The notes below the pieces were generated by a model. The model was not told where the DNA came from and made no database searches. It saw nothing but the letters and a program-made list of their open reading frames with translations. A stretch of 60,823 bases of DNA from assembly GCA_024407875.1 (NCBI GenBank), contig JAKSVT010000011.1, positions 1 through 60,823 on the forward strand. The letters are read 5' to 3'. Below are positions 7,848 through 16,473 of the stretch, in pieces. This DNA comes from Alphaproteobacteria bacterium (GTDB lineage Bacteria; Pseudomonadota; Alphaproteobacteria; CAAGCB01; CAG-977). The position numbers and the translations under genes are program-made. How positions within the stretch are numbered: the first letter of the stretch is position 1; each line of letters starts with the position of its first letter.

Positions 7848-9091
7848 TATCCACGTGCTCCGTTATTGCGATTTGCTGCAACTTGTCTTGTTTGTGTATT
7901 GTTGCGAGCTTGTTGTTTATTACGCTTATTAGCATTGGAAATGTTTTTAAGCTTTTTCTTGCTATTTGTCAAAGCTTTAACTTTTGCTTGTCCACTATTT
8001 ACAAGAGATTTTTTAGTTTTTGTGGTTCTAGCCTTATCTTTATGCTTTTTATTTGTTTCAAAAGACTTAGCTCCAGCAGCTTGTAAACCTGTCTTAGCTT
8101 TCTTTTCAGGTGTCTTCTTTTCTGTTTTTGTTTCATGTGGTTTTGACACACGCTTACGTTTTTTATCAGAAGTCTTTGTTTCTTTTCCTGCTTTTTCGCC
8201 CTTTGAATCTTTTCCGGATTTAGATCCTTTTGCACCTTTTCCTGACTTAGATCCTTTTCCAGATTTTCCCTTGCCTTTATTTGAATTATCATCCTTTGCT
8301 TTCGTCTTTTTCTGACGTTTTGGATTTGTTTTTCCTTCCTTTGCTTTTTCTTTAGCTTCTTCTTTTAAGCGTTCTTTACGCAATTTTCCCCAAGCTTCAG
8401 AAATTTCTTCAGGAGATTTCCCTTTAATATCAAAAGGCTTTCCATCTGGTCCAACCAAATTTTTCATATCATCTTTAGTTAGATTATATCCATCAATAGC
8501 AACCAACTTTGGTTTGCCAAATTTACGATTTTCAAAAGTTAAAGTATCTGCCTTAGAAACATCAATCTTTTTATCCTTATTCTCAAGATTTTCTCTAGCA
8601 GAACTCTGTCCTTTTTTATACGCTTCTAAATGCTTACTTTCATGAGCTCTAATAGCAGCTTTTCTATCCATAGCTGCGAAGACATTTCGATCTAATTTAG
8701 TAAAACACCAATCACCGAAATTCATAAAGAAATCAGGTAAACTTTCTAACCAATCACAAACAGAAGCTCCTGGATCTCCTTTTTGAGGTAATGGGATATC
8801 AGGGAAAGCTTTATCATCTGGCACATCTTGCTTGTAATTTACTTCATTATTCTCTGTAAATGATCCACCTTTTCCTGATGATTTAACATCATTTGGTTTT
8901 GAAGAGTCTTCAACATTATTATCATCTGGTAAACGTTGTGACATATGACGTATAACCACCTCCTCACTAACGGTAGTGCCATCTGGAAGATTTCGCGTTG
9001 TATTTTTTGTTTCTCTACCAAGTTCTACAGGGGCATAATCAGTTGAATTATCTTTTTCTACACCAACTTTTTTTTCATCATTTTCAGCCAT
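7847..9091 (-). CDS. Highly basic Lys-rich protein, T4SS-associated
   Basis: A 414-residue soluble protein of unknown family. The N-terminal 110 residues are acidic and disordered. A middle part (about 110-235) contains short structured stretches such as DWLESLPDFFMNFGDW. The last 170 residues are extremely rich in Lys with Gly/Ser/Thr/Ala, resembling histone H1-like or nucleic-acid-binding tails, and end in an Arg/Asn/Gln-rich segment. The chosen ATG at 9091 has AGGAG seven bases upstream; a TTG at 9106 falls inside that ribosome site and is rejected. Possible roles are DNA packaging for transfer, RNA binding, or a secreted effector. The sequence does not decide. Confidence 0.65.
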   Translation of the reverse strand: MAENDEKKVGVEKDNSTDYAPVELGRETKNTTRNLPDGTTVSEEVVIRHMSQRLPDDNNVEDSSKPNDVKSSGKGGSFTENNEVNYKQDVPDDKAFPDIPLPQKGDPGASVCDWLESLPDFFMNFGDWCFTKLDRNVFAAMDRKAAIRAHESKHLEAYKKGQSSARENLENKDKKIDVSKADTLTFENRKFGKPKLVAIDGYNLTKDDMKNLVGPDGKPFDIKGKSPEEISEAWGKLRKERLKEEAKEKAKEGKTNPKRQKKTKAKDDNSNKGKGKSGKGSKSGKGAKGSKSGKDSKGEKAGKETKTSDKKRKRVSKPHETKTEKKTPEKKAKTGLQAAGAKSFETNKKHKDKARTTKTKKSLVNSGQAKVKALTNSKKKLKNISNANKRNKQQARNNTQTRQVAANRNNGARG

Positions 9092-9202
9092 AATCTTACT
9101 CCTCAAAAACGATTAATTATTTTCTTCTATATTTTATCTTAATATATTTTTTATTTTTTTGTCTACAATCTTTAGCCTTGTAATTAAAATTTAACAAAGC
9201 TC

Positions 9203-10441
9203 TTAAACCTTTAAATTCTTTAAAAATGACGCTAATTTCTTATTAACAGCTAACGCATCTTTTGGACCTGCTTTTTTTAGGCCAAAAAACTTTTTAGGCA
9301 TTTTTTCCAATATTATTGGAGAAAAATATACTGGATTTGTTATTAATAATTGATAAGCTTTATCAGGATCTTTTTTTGAAAAATTAAAATAATTATCTAT
9401 TAATTTTTTAGCATCAACAGGAAAATGTTTTGATACTATCGCCTTAACAAATTGACGCTTTATATCCTCTTCTTCTTCAATATCCTGTCTAATCTCATCT
9501 CTATCATTCAAAAGATCATCTTTAACTTCATTAACATCTAATTTTTCTTGAACCATACGCATATCAGCAAGAACAAGTAAAAACGACAAAACAATCTGTT
9601 GAGAAGGTGATAAAAATTCTTGATCTGATACCCTATCAACCTCTTCATCTATAAGTTGGTCAATTGGTGTTTGAGAATTCATAACTCTTGGAAGACCTGG
9701 AATGAACTGAGCAATTTCAGCAAAATCTTTTATAACGGCCGTATATAAATCGTCATCAACATATTCCAATAAAGATAAAGCTTCAAAATTGTCTTTTGGT
9801 AAATCTACATACATCTTTGGAAATGGGATACCTTGCTTTTTAGCAAATTCTTGAGCTAATGACCTGGCATATATATATAATAAGAGTAATTTTTCAGGTA
9901 TTTTCTTTCTAGCTTCAATTCTATCCATTATATCATCAGGTATTTCATAATGGAAAGGAGCTACTCTAATTCCTCGATAATATGTTGTATAACCTATTAC
10001 TTCATCATTTGGATTATCATCTTCATCATTTTCAAACGAGTCGTTTAACTTACTTTGTGCTTGCATTTGGGCTTGTTGTTGCAAAGAATTCAATCTTGAA
10101 GAATAAGATTGTGCTGAAGATGATGGAGCATGAGCAACATTTTGTTGTACTGGAGCTGTTCTTTGAACACTTTGCTGTGGAGCTACTTGCTGAACAACAA
10201 CTCTTTGGGCATTAGGCTGTTGAACCATTTGAGGAGCACTAGGTTTAGAAACAGGAACTTTAATAATCTTTCTAACAACTTGAGGTTGTGTACTTTGTTG
10301 AACAGGACGTTGAACAACTTGCGCTGGTTGAGAAGGACTTACACCAACAGGAGTTCCTGTACTAATAGGTCTTTTTATAACTTTTATAACTTTTCTAACT
10401 ACAACTTGAGGTTGTCCTTGTCCATTAACGCCTGAATCCAT
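9203..10441 (-). CDS. Pro/Gln/Val-rich N-terminal plus helical domain, unknown protein
   Basis: A 412-residue protein of unknown family. The first 135 residues are low-complexity with a near-repeat VVRKVIKVIKRP / VVRKIIKVPVSKP and many QQ and QP pairs. Residues from about 150 on are predicted mostly helical and acidic, with a DIEEEEDIKRQ stretch and a basic end (KKLASFLKNLKV). There is no signal peptide with the start chosen here. A longer in-frame start at 10543 would add an AT-rich, hydrophobic N terminus with no ribosome site, and it crosses the divergent promoter, so the ATG at 10441 with GGGA upstream is preferred. It is the first gene of the minus-strand T4SS block. Confidence 0.6.
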   Translation of the reverse strand: MDSGVNGQGQPQVVVRKVIKVIKRPISTGTPVGVSPSQPAQVVQRPVQQSTQPQVVRKIIKVPVSKPSAPQMVQQPNAQRVVVQQVAPQQSVQRTAPVQQNVAHAPSSSAQSYSSRLNSLQQQAQMQAQSKLNDSFENDEDDNPNDEVIGYTTYYRGIRVAPFHYEIPDDIMDRIEARKKIPEKLLLLYIYARSLAQEFAKKQGIPFPKMYVDLPKDNFEALSLLEYVDDDLYTAVIKDFAEIAQFIPGLPRVMNSQTPIDQLIDEEVDRVSDQEFLSPSQQIVLSFLLVLADMRMVQEKLDVNEVKDDLLNDRDEIRQDIEEEEDIKRQFVKAIVSKHFPVDAKKLIDNYFNFSKKDPDKAYQLLITNPVYFSPIILEKMPKKFFGLKKAGPKDALAVNKKLASFLKNLKV

Positions 10442-10530
10442 GACTTTTTTCCCAATTAAATCAGAATTTTTCCATATATTGAAAATATAACAAAAAAAAC
10501 CAAAAAAATACAACAACTTTAAAAAATATG

Positions 10531-10561
10531 TGATATAATACATACATTATGTGTACATTAT
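10531..10561 (+). promoter_or_regulatory. Extended -10 promoter and direct repeats for the virB6 operon
   Basis: TGATATAAT (10531-10539) is an extended -10 element (TG-N-TATAAT) with no good -35. Immediately downstream two copies of TACATTAT (10543-10550 and 10554-10561) are spaced 11 bp apart, about one helical turn, as expected for an operator next to the start site. Transcription would leave a leader of about 170 bases before the first virB6-like gene at 10715. The region between the divergent T4SS operons (10442-10714) has no gene. Confidence 0.5.
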
Positions 10562-10714
10562 AGGTTTCTTATTATCAAATTATTTTAGACAAAAAGAGCC
10601 ATTTAACAAAAAATTCACACAATCGTAAGAAATAACGTGCTATTATTTATAATAATGGTAAAACTGTTAGTAGGTTTTTTGGCAAAAAAAACTTAATGTA
10701 GAAAGGGTTAGTCA

Positions 10715-12250
10715 ATGATTGATAAACTAAGAAACAGTAAAATTTATTCAAAGTTGTCCTACTTATGGATTTATGCACTAACCCTTGTGTTTCCAAAGAT
10801 TGCGCATGCTGATTGGTTCGTATCTATACCTTATTACGGACAAGGCGGTGAATGCGGTTCTGTTTCTTCCGCTGCAGGTGAAATTGGCGCAAATCCGTGG
10901 TGGTCTGGCCCTTTTGATGTTGTATCAAACGCTGCAGTAAGTCTTGCAAATGGTACTTATTCAAAAGTTGCTGGAGGAATGCTTCAAGTAGTAGCTGTAG
11001 GTTTAGCTCTTTGGATTGCTGTATTTACATTAAAAGTCGTTGGTTCAATGGTTGAATCTAACCCTTTAGATAACGTTACAAAAATATTTGGAATGCTTCT
11101 TAAAGGTGCTTTTGCCGCTGTTCTTTTAACAAATTCTAATATTTTATTCTCCTATTTTGTATCACCTATTATTGAATTTGGTGCTGGTGTTGGTGGTGTA
11201 AGTTCAGGAAGTGCTTCAAGTGCGAGCGGTTTATTCGGTGCAACAAGTTCTCTAAAAAGTATTTTAATGAGTACACACAACCAAGTATCAACTACTCAAG
11301 CTAAAGGCTCAGTACTTATGTGCATTTCTCAAGTATGGTCTTTAGATTTTGGTTTAGGTTCTATTGATGCTATTATTGACCCTGGTACATGGACACAAGG
11401 TTGCGCATTATATTGTATCGTTTGGGTTTTGTCTGTAATTTGGCCTCTTTTAGTCTTTGATGCTTTAATGCGTTTAGGTATCACTGGGGCTTTAACTCCA
11501 TTGTTTGTTGGCGCTTGGGTATTTCCTTGCACAGCAAGCTACACACAAAAAGGCTTCAATTCGTTCCTAAATGTGGCCTTCTTCTATGTATGCTTAAAGT
11601 TTGTTATAACAATAGGATTAAAATTACTTGAAGCAACATCTGGTGTTAGTGGAATGACTTCTGATGCTGGAGATAGCTGGGCACAAGCTGTATGTAAAAC
11701 ATGTATGTTCCATGTTAAGGATTGCAGCGAAAATACACAAACTACAAGTTTGATGTTATTTATGGCAGCAAGTTTCTATGTATTCTACTTCTTAAAAGAA
11801 GCAACAACATTTGCAAACTATTTCTCAGATGCAGGTTTCTCAAATGATCAAGCTTTCCAAGCTGCAGCAAGTACAGGCAACATGATGAAAAAAGGCGTAT
11901 CAATGGCTATGAAAGTTGGTGCTGCTGGTGTTGATAAAGTAAAACAAGACGTAAATCGTGCTCGTGTACGTAGAGTTAATGAAGTTCGTTATGGTGCCGC
12001 TAAAGGAGATTTAAACAAATTAAGCGCATCTCAAAGAAAACAATATTTGAAGGATGAACGTAAACTTCGTGAAAATGGTGTATTAAATGCCGTTTCAGGA
12101 GCAGAAACAGAACAATTTGGTAAATTATTAAAACTTGGAAGACGTAGAACTTTTGTCAACTGGGCAACAAAAGGTAAAGCTTTTGCTGATGATAGAAAAG
12201 CTTACGAAAATTGGATGGCTGTTGACCATAGCAGAAAAGAAAAGAAGTAG
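10715..12250 (+). CDS. VirB6/TrbL-family T4SS channel protein 1
   Basis: Polytopic inner-membrane protein of the T4SS channel, 511 residues. A signal peptide ends near AHA-DW (cleavage after about residue 32). Several membrane segments follow between 75 and 380, including LQVVAVGLALWIAVFTLKVVG and a LTPLFVGAWVFPCT segment that is shared with the third copy. The C-terminal 120 residues are basic, helical and predicted cytoplasmic (VKQDVNRARVRRVNEVRYG). First gene of a plus-strand operon of three VirB6-like proteins. The family call rests on topology and the shared aromatic/PCT motifs. VirB6 is known to form part of the substrate path. It lacks the CWxCxIF motif of copies 2 and 3. Confidence 0.8.
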   Translation: MIDKLRNSKIYSKLSYLWIYALTLVFPKIAHADWFVSIPYYGQGGECGSVSSAAGEIGANPWWSGPFDVVSNAAVSLANGTYSKVAGGMLQVVAVGLALWIAVFTLKVVGSMVESNPLDNVTKIFGMLLKGAFAAVLLTNSNILFSYFVSPIIEFGAGVGGVSSGSASSASGLFGATSSLKSILMSTHNQVSTTQAKGSVLMCISQVWSLDFGLGSIDAIIDPGTWTQGCALYCIVWVLSVIWPLLVFDALMRLGITGALTPLFVGAWVFPCTASYTQKGFNSFLNVAFFYVCLKFVITIGLKLLEATSGVSGMTSDAGDSWAQAVCKTCMFHVKDCSENTQTTSLMLFMAASFYVFYFLKEATTFANYFSDAGFSNDQAFQAAASTGNMMKKGVSMAMKVGAAGVDKVKQDVNRARVRRVNEVRYGAAKGDLNKLSASQRKQYLKDERKLRENGVLNAVSGAETEQFGKLLKLGRRRTFVNWATKGKAFADDRKAYENWMAVDHSRKEKK

Positions 12251-12288
12251 TAATTCTTTTTAACTAAGAACTAAAACAGGATTGATTT

Positions 12289-13809
12289 ATGAATTTAAAT
12301 TATAAAAATCAATGTTTGCGTTTTATCAAAGGAATTTCATTAATTCTTTTGATGGCGTTCTCTACTTCTTTTTTGACAGCTTGTGAACCTGATACAGAAG
12401 AAGCTAATGCTGAAGTAAGCACATTAAGAACAGGTTCTGGCGAAACAGGAACTTCTGTTGTTGCTGCAAATGGTATGGAACGTTCTTGTTGGTTATGTCC
12501 TATTTTTTCATCTGTTTTTGCCGCAGCAGAAGGAGCATATAAATCAGTTATTCCTTCCGTAGCTAAAGCTGCAAGACCTTTGCTTGGAGTTTTCTTTGCT
12601 ATATGGTTAGCTATTAGAACTATTCGTTTAGTAGGTAACATGAACGAACCTGATATTCCAGGATATTGGAGAGATATTGGCACAAAAGCATTTTGGTTAG
12701 CATTATGTTTTGCTATTTGTAGCGATATAAATTGGCTTTTAAACAATATTTTATTACCAATATATTTTAGTTTTGTAGAACTAGGTATGCTAGTGGTAAA
12801 TTCTATAAATTCTGCTGATCCTGTTCATTGTAGTTCCTCAGTAAACAGTTTTAGTGGAATGTCGTCTTCCTATGTATGTTTAGTCCAAGCGATACAAACA
12901 AGATTTAATGGTTTAGAATCTGGAGCATTAGCTTTAATTAAAGCAGGTCCTCTTGGAGTAATGCCAATTTGTACAGCAACGTATGTAGTATCAGTAATTA
13001 TGGCAATTTACTTCCCAACCTTATTAATTGACTCTATTGCAAGATATGGTTTGTCAATGTGTTTCGTTCCGTTGGGCATAATAACTGTTGGATATCCTCA
13101 AACTAGAAGATATGCAGGTAAAATAATAAACATTTTAATTGGCATAGGAATGCAAGTCGTTGGTGTTTGTATTTTTATTGGTATTGTTATTAGCTGTTTA
13201 AAAACATATATGGACACTATGGCTCAAGGATTTCCTACTTCATATTCTTCTTTGGCCGACTTAGTAAGAGCTGCAAAATGGTTTGAAGAATCTCCTGGTC
13301 TTTCTGGATTTATATTCATTGCAGTATTTTGTATTCTATTTTCAGAATCTGCTCTTAGTTTAACAGATAGGTTTGGTTTACATCATGCTGCTACAACTGC
13401 ACAAACAATAGGCTCTATGTTTAAAGTTGCAAATACGGCAAAACAATTTGCAAGTTTTACAAAAAATCGTTTTGATAGATCAAGAGCTATATCAGATAAA
13501 AAAACTCTTGATAAACTTGAAGCTAAACAATCTAGTGGTAAAAATTTAACTCATAAAGAAAGAAAACAGGCTGAAAGAATTAAAGATCGTATGGAATCTA
13601 AAGGTTATTTAGCAAGAGACAAACAAGGCAGATTAAACAAAACAGAAGCTTATGAATCTCTAGGTGATGGTAAAGCTTCCAGCTACCTTAGAGGAATTTC
13701 TCAAGACTGGCATCAAAATGGTTCTCAACAAATGGCAGAACGTCAAGACGATCCATTATATGGAGAACGTAATAAAAACAATAAATTAGTAGATACGTTA
13801 GGAGTGTAA
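12289..13809 (+). CDS. VirB6/TrbL-like protein 2 with lipoprotein signal
   Basis: A 506-residue polytopic membrane protein and paralog of its neighbours. The N terminus has a lipobox FLTAC (Cys at about residue 32), unusual for this family, followed by an acidic stretch. The motif CWLCPIF at about 67-73 matches CWTCQIF in copy 3. Membrane segments lie between about 90 and 365, including ARPLLGVFFAIWLAIRTI. The conserved segment that reads WVFPCT in copies 1 and 3 is GYPQTRR here. The C-terminal 130 residues are soluble, basic and helical. It starts 38 bases behind copy 1. Whether it is truly lipidated is an inference from the lipobox. Confidence 0.78.
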   Translation: MNLNYKNQCLRFIKGISLILLMAFSTSFLTACEPDTEEANAEVSTLRTGSGETGTSVVAANGMERSCWLCPIFSSVFAAAEGAYKSVIPSVAKAARPLLGVFFAIWLAIRTIRLVGNMNEPDIPGYWRDIGTKAFWLALCFAICSDINWLLNNILLPIYFSFVELGMLVVNSINSADPVHCSSSVNSFSGMSSSYVCLVQAIQTRFNGLESGALALIKAGPLGVMPICTATYVVSVIMAIYFPTLLIDSIARYGLSMCFVPLGIITVGYPQTRRYAGKIINILIGIGMQVVGVCIFIGIVISCLKTYMDTMAQGFPTSYSSLADLVRAAKWFEESPGLSGFIFIAVFCILFSESALSLTDRFGLHHAATTAQTIGSMFKVANTAKQFASFTKNRFDRSRAISDKKTLDKLEAKQSSGKNLTHKERKQAERIKDRMESKGYLARDKQGRLNKTEAYESLGDGKASSYLRGISQDWHQNGSQQMAERQDDPLYGERNKNNKLVDTLGV

Positions 13810-13817
13810 TCTAACAA

Positions 13818-14015
13818 ATGGTAATACAGAAAATAAAACAATACATTGTAATGGGAGGTATAGTTTATGTGCTAACTAGACCAAGAGTTGTTTCTGTATT
13901 AACAAACGATTTAACATTGCCAATTATTTTTGGAGTAATAGGTTTAATTTTATCGGCAGGTTTATTTATTACATACAAAGAATTAAAAAAAACAAACATT
14001 AAAAGAATTGATTGA
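13818..14015 (+). CDS. Small two-TM membrane protein in T4SS operon
   Basis: A 65-residue protein between two virB6-like genes, 8 bases after the previous stop. It has a hydrophobic segment YIVMGGIVYVLTRP and a stronger one (about 33-53, PIIFGVIGLILSAGLF), and ends with a Lys-rich tail, so it is a small membrane protein. No family was recognised. The ribosome site (GGAG) lies rather far upstream. Conserved position inside the operon supports a real gene. Small membrane partners such as VirB2 or VirB3 come to mind but no specific similarity was seen. Confidence 0.6.
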   Translation: MVIQKIKQYIVMGGIVYVLTRPRVVSVLTNDLTLPIIFGVIGLILSAGLFITYKELKKTNIKRID

Positions 14016-14039
14016 GGCTGACTAGTAAAGGAAAACGAA

Positions 14040-15638
14040 ATGAAAGGAATATATCGTAAATTAGCGAATCGTTATTTAACGATAGTTCTTATCGCAACAG
14101 TATTTTTATTGTTGTCGAGTTCTTTTGCTATGGCAAGTTGGTTTGGTGATGCTTGGGATGCTATTTCTGGTGCAGCATCAGAAGTTTGGGATGCTGTTGT
14201 AGATACAGCCGAAGCTGTTGCCGATGCTGTTGTAGATGCAGCAGAATGGGTTTGGGACCAAGTAAAAGAATTAATTTCAAGTATTGTTTCTTTTGAACCT
14301 GGTGATATTTCAAGATTATGTTCTGACTTCAATACATATAAAGCTAACCATAATGCTGGATCTGGTTGTTGGACTTGCCAAATTTTCATGATTTTCTTCG
14401 ATGCAGGCAATCAAATTGCTGGTAAAATTGCTGGTGCCTTTTCTGGTCCTGGTGTAAGAGTATTAGCTGTTGGCTTACTTGCTTGGATTGGATACCATAC
14501 ATTAGTATTCTATTCAAATGTTGCTCAAGGTGGAGAATTATTACAACATTTCACACATATGGGTGGTGGATTAGTTCGTGGTGCATTATGTGTTGTATTC
14601 TTATCAGGTGGGGCTTCATTTATATTTGATAGCGTTATAGCTCCAATTTTATCTTCAACAGCAAATTATGCAATGGTTGTTTCAGGTACTAAGTGTACAG
14701 TAAGTACTGGAGGCGGATCTTTAGCATCAGGGCCTTTATCCGGAACAAGAGGATCTATGAACTGTATGATTAAAGCTATTGCTTCTGGATTAGCTGAGCC
14801 TCAAGCTGTTGCTGACGCTTTACGCTGTGCTGCACTTCACTGGAGAACTTTTAAAGTTAATGCTTTAATTACTTCATTTGAAATAGCTGATATTCCTCAT
14901 CCTATGATGTGGTTATGGGGATGTTTCTTACAAATTTGGTATGCAATTATAGGATTTATGTTCCCTCTTGCATTATTAGATATAGTATTTAGAATGGGTA
15001 TCATATTGGGCTTCACTCCTGTATTTGTGTTATCATGGGTATTCCCTTGCACAAGACATTATTGCAAAACAGGATTTGAGTTGTTCTTGCATTGTTGTTT
15101 TGGTTTCTTAATTTCTGCACTTCTTTTAGCAATGATGGTTGCAATGTTCGCTTCTGCATGGTCAATGGGTATGACAGAAAATTTTATGAAAGCAATGTAT
15201 AACAAAGATTATATTAATGCATTTGATGCCGTTTGGTATACGCATGGATATAAGATAATGATTTTAACTCAAGTTATCTCTTGCTACGGAATTCATTTAG
15301 CTCCAAAACCAGATAGTTTAGCATCTCAATTTGTTAATGATTCTTGTGAAGGCGAAGGCGTTGCTTTTAAAGCCATCCATTACATTATTGAATTTATTAT
15401 TGATATAATTTTGTTGGTTATCACTATTATTTCCTGGGGCGCTACATCTGAAATGTACTTCTATAAACTTGCGGATTACGCTCAAAAAGTTAAGAAAACA
15501 ACAGAAGAAATTAATAAAATTAAAAAGAAAGAAGAAGCCATTCGCAAAAAAATGAATGAAATTAAAAGGAGAATTCGCCAACTTCAAAAAGTTCAAGAGA
15601 CTCTACGAAGAGTTAAAGCTATCGCTGCTAAAGGTTAA
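14040..15638 (+). CDS. VirB6/TrbL-family T4SS channel protein 3
   Basis: A 532-residue polytopic inner-membrane protein. A signal peptide ends near SFAMA-SW. It is followed by an amphipathic stretch of repeated WDAVVD / AVADAVVDAAEWVWD units (about 40-78), then the CWTCQIF motif shared with copy 2, and several membrane segments including GVRVLAVGLLAWIGYHTLVF and FTPVFVLSWVFPCTRHYCKTGF. Many Cys residues in the hydrophobic part suggest disulfides or metal sites. The C terminus is a basic coiled coil (about 480-532). Its stop lies 2 bases before the mlaE-like gene, so the two are probably translated from one message. Confidence 0.82.
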   Translation: MKGIYRKLANRYLTIVLIATVFLLLSSSFAMASWFGDAWDAISGAASEVWDAVVDTAEAVADAVVDAAEWVWDQVKELISSIVSFEPGDISRLCSDFNTYKANHNAGSGCWTCQIFMIFFDAGNQIAGKIAGAFSGPGVRVLAVGLLAWIGYHTLVFYSNVAQGGELLQHFTHMGGGLVRGALCVVFLSGGASFIFDSVIAPILSSTANYAMVVSGTKCTVSTGGGSLASGPLSGTRGSMNCMIKAIASGLAEPQAVADALRCAALHWRTFKVNALITSFEIADIPHPMMWLWGCFLQIWYAIIGFMFPLALLDIVFRMGIILGFTPVFVLSWVFPCTRHYCKTGFELFLHCCFGFLISALLLAMMVAMFASAWSMGMTENFMKAMYNKDYINAFDAVWYTHGYKIMILTQVISCYGIHLAPKPDSLASQFVNDSCEGEGVAFKAIHYIIEFIIDIILLVITIISWGATSEMYFYKLADYAQKVKKTTEEINKIKKKEEAIRKKMNEIKRRIRQLQKVQETLRRVKAIAAKG

Positions 15639-15640
15639 TT

Positions 15641-16441
15641 ATGTATGAACTAGTTGACATAATTGGCAAAAAGTGCATTGAATATTGGAAACAGGCATCA
15701 GAAGTATTTCATTTTATATTAACTTCTGTAATTTCAATTAAATATATGTTCACAAAAAAACAAGGCGTGTTTTTCTGGAGAGATTTTTTTTGGCAAATTC
15801 AGCAATGTGGACCTAATGCTCTTCCTATCGTGTCATTGATTTGTTTTATGATTGGTTTCATTGTTGCATTCGTTGGATCAATTCAACTACGCCTTTTTGG
15901 TGCAGAAATTTATGTTGCTAGTCTAGTTGCTATTTCAATTACACGTATTATGGGAGCCATTATGACAGGCATTATTATGTCTGGCAGAACAGGAGCGTCA
16001 TATGCTGCAACAATTGGAACAATGACAGTAAATGAGGAAATTGATGCTTTAAAGACAATGGGGATTTCACCATTTGAATTCTTAGTAGCTCCTAGACTTT
16101 TTTCTCTCACAATTATGATGCCTATACTCACATTATACTCTGATTTAATAGGCATAATTGGTGGAGGTTTTGTTGGAATTTGCTTTTTAGACATATCTAT
16201 AGATCAATATATCCAAGCAACTCTTAATGCTTTAAAAATGAAACAAATTACTATTGGTCTCATACATAGTACTGTTTATGGTTTCATTATAGCTATTTGT
16301 GGATGCTATAATGGTTTAAAATGTTCTAGAAATGCCGATGCGGTTGGTATGGCAACAACAAAAGCTGTAATTTCATCAATCGTATGGATGACTGTCGCAA
16401 CTTTATTATTGACTATCTTTTTCTCAAAATTTAAAGTATAA
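15641..16441 (+). CDS. mlaE: MlaE/YrbE-type ABC permease
   Basis: Integral membrane permease of an MCE-type lipid ABC transporter, 266 residues, full length for MlaE. Family hallmarks are the IMTGIIMSGRTGASYAATIGTM stretch in shortened form (MSGRTGASYAA), the NEEIDALKTMG coupling helix, and FLVAPRLFSL. Known MlaE partners are an ATPase (MlaF) and an MCE protein (MlaD). Here the MCE gene follows after 32 bases, while no ATPase gene is present in the window. The gene starts 2 bases after a virB6-like gene with AAAGGT as ribosome site. It likely maintains outer-membrane lipid asymmetry. A specific link with the T4SS is possible but unproven. Confidence 0.92.
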   Translation: MYELVDIIGKKCIEYWKQASEVFHFILTSVISIKYMFTKKQGVFFWRDFFWQIQQCGPNALPIVSLICFMIGFIVAFVGSIQLRLFGAEIYVASLVAISITRIMGAIMTGIIMSGRTGASYAATIGTMTVNEEIDALKTMGISPFEFLVAPRLFSLTIMMPILTLYSDLIGIIGGGFVGICFLDISIDQYIQATLNALKMKQITIGLIHSTVYGFIIAICGCYNGLKCSRNADAVGMATTKAVISSIVWMTVATLLLTIFFSKFKV

Positions 16442-16473
16442 AGAACAAAAGATTTTAACAAACCGAGGTAAGA

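Noticed and set aside
7833-8315. Plus-strand hydrophobic frame opposite the Lys-rich gene
   Set aside because: It mirrors the AAA/AAG-rich codons of the real gene (TTT/CTT on the other strand) and has no start context.
10442-10543. N-terminal extension of the 412-residue protein from an ATG at 10543
   Set aside because: It lacks a ribosome site, has AT-rich non-coding composition, and crosses the divergent promoter.
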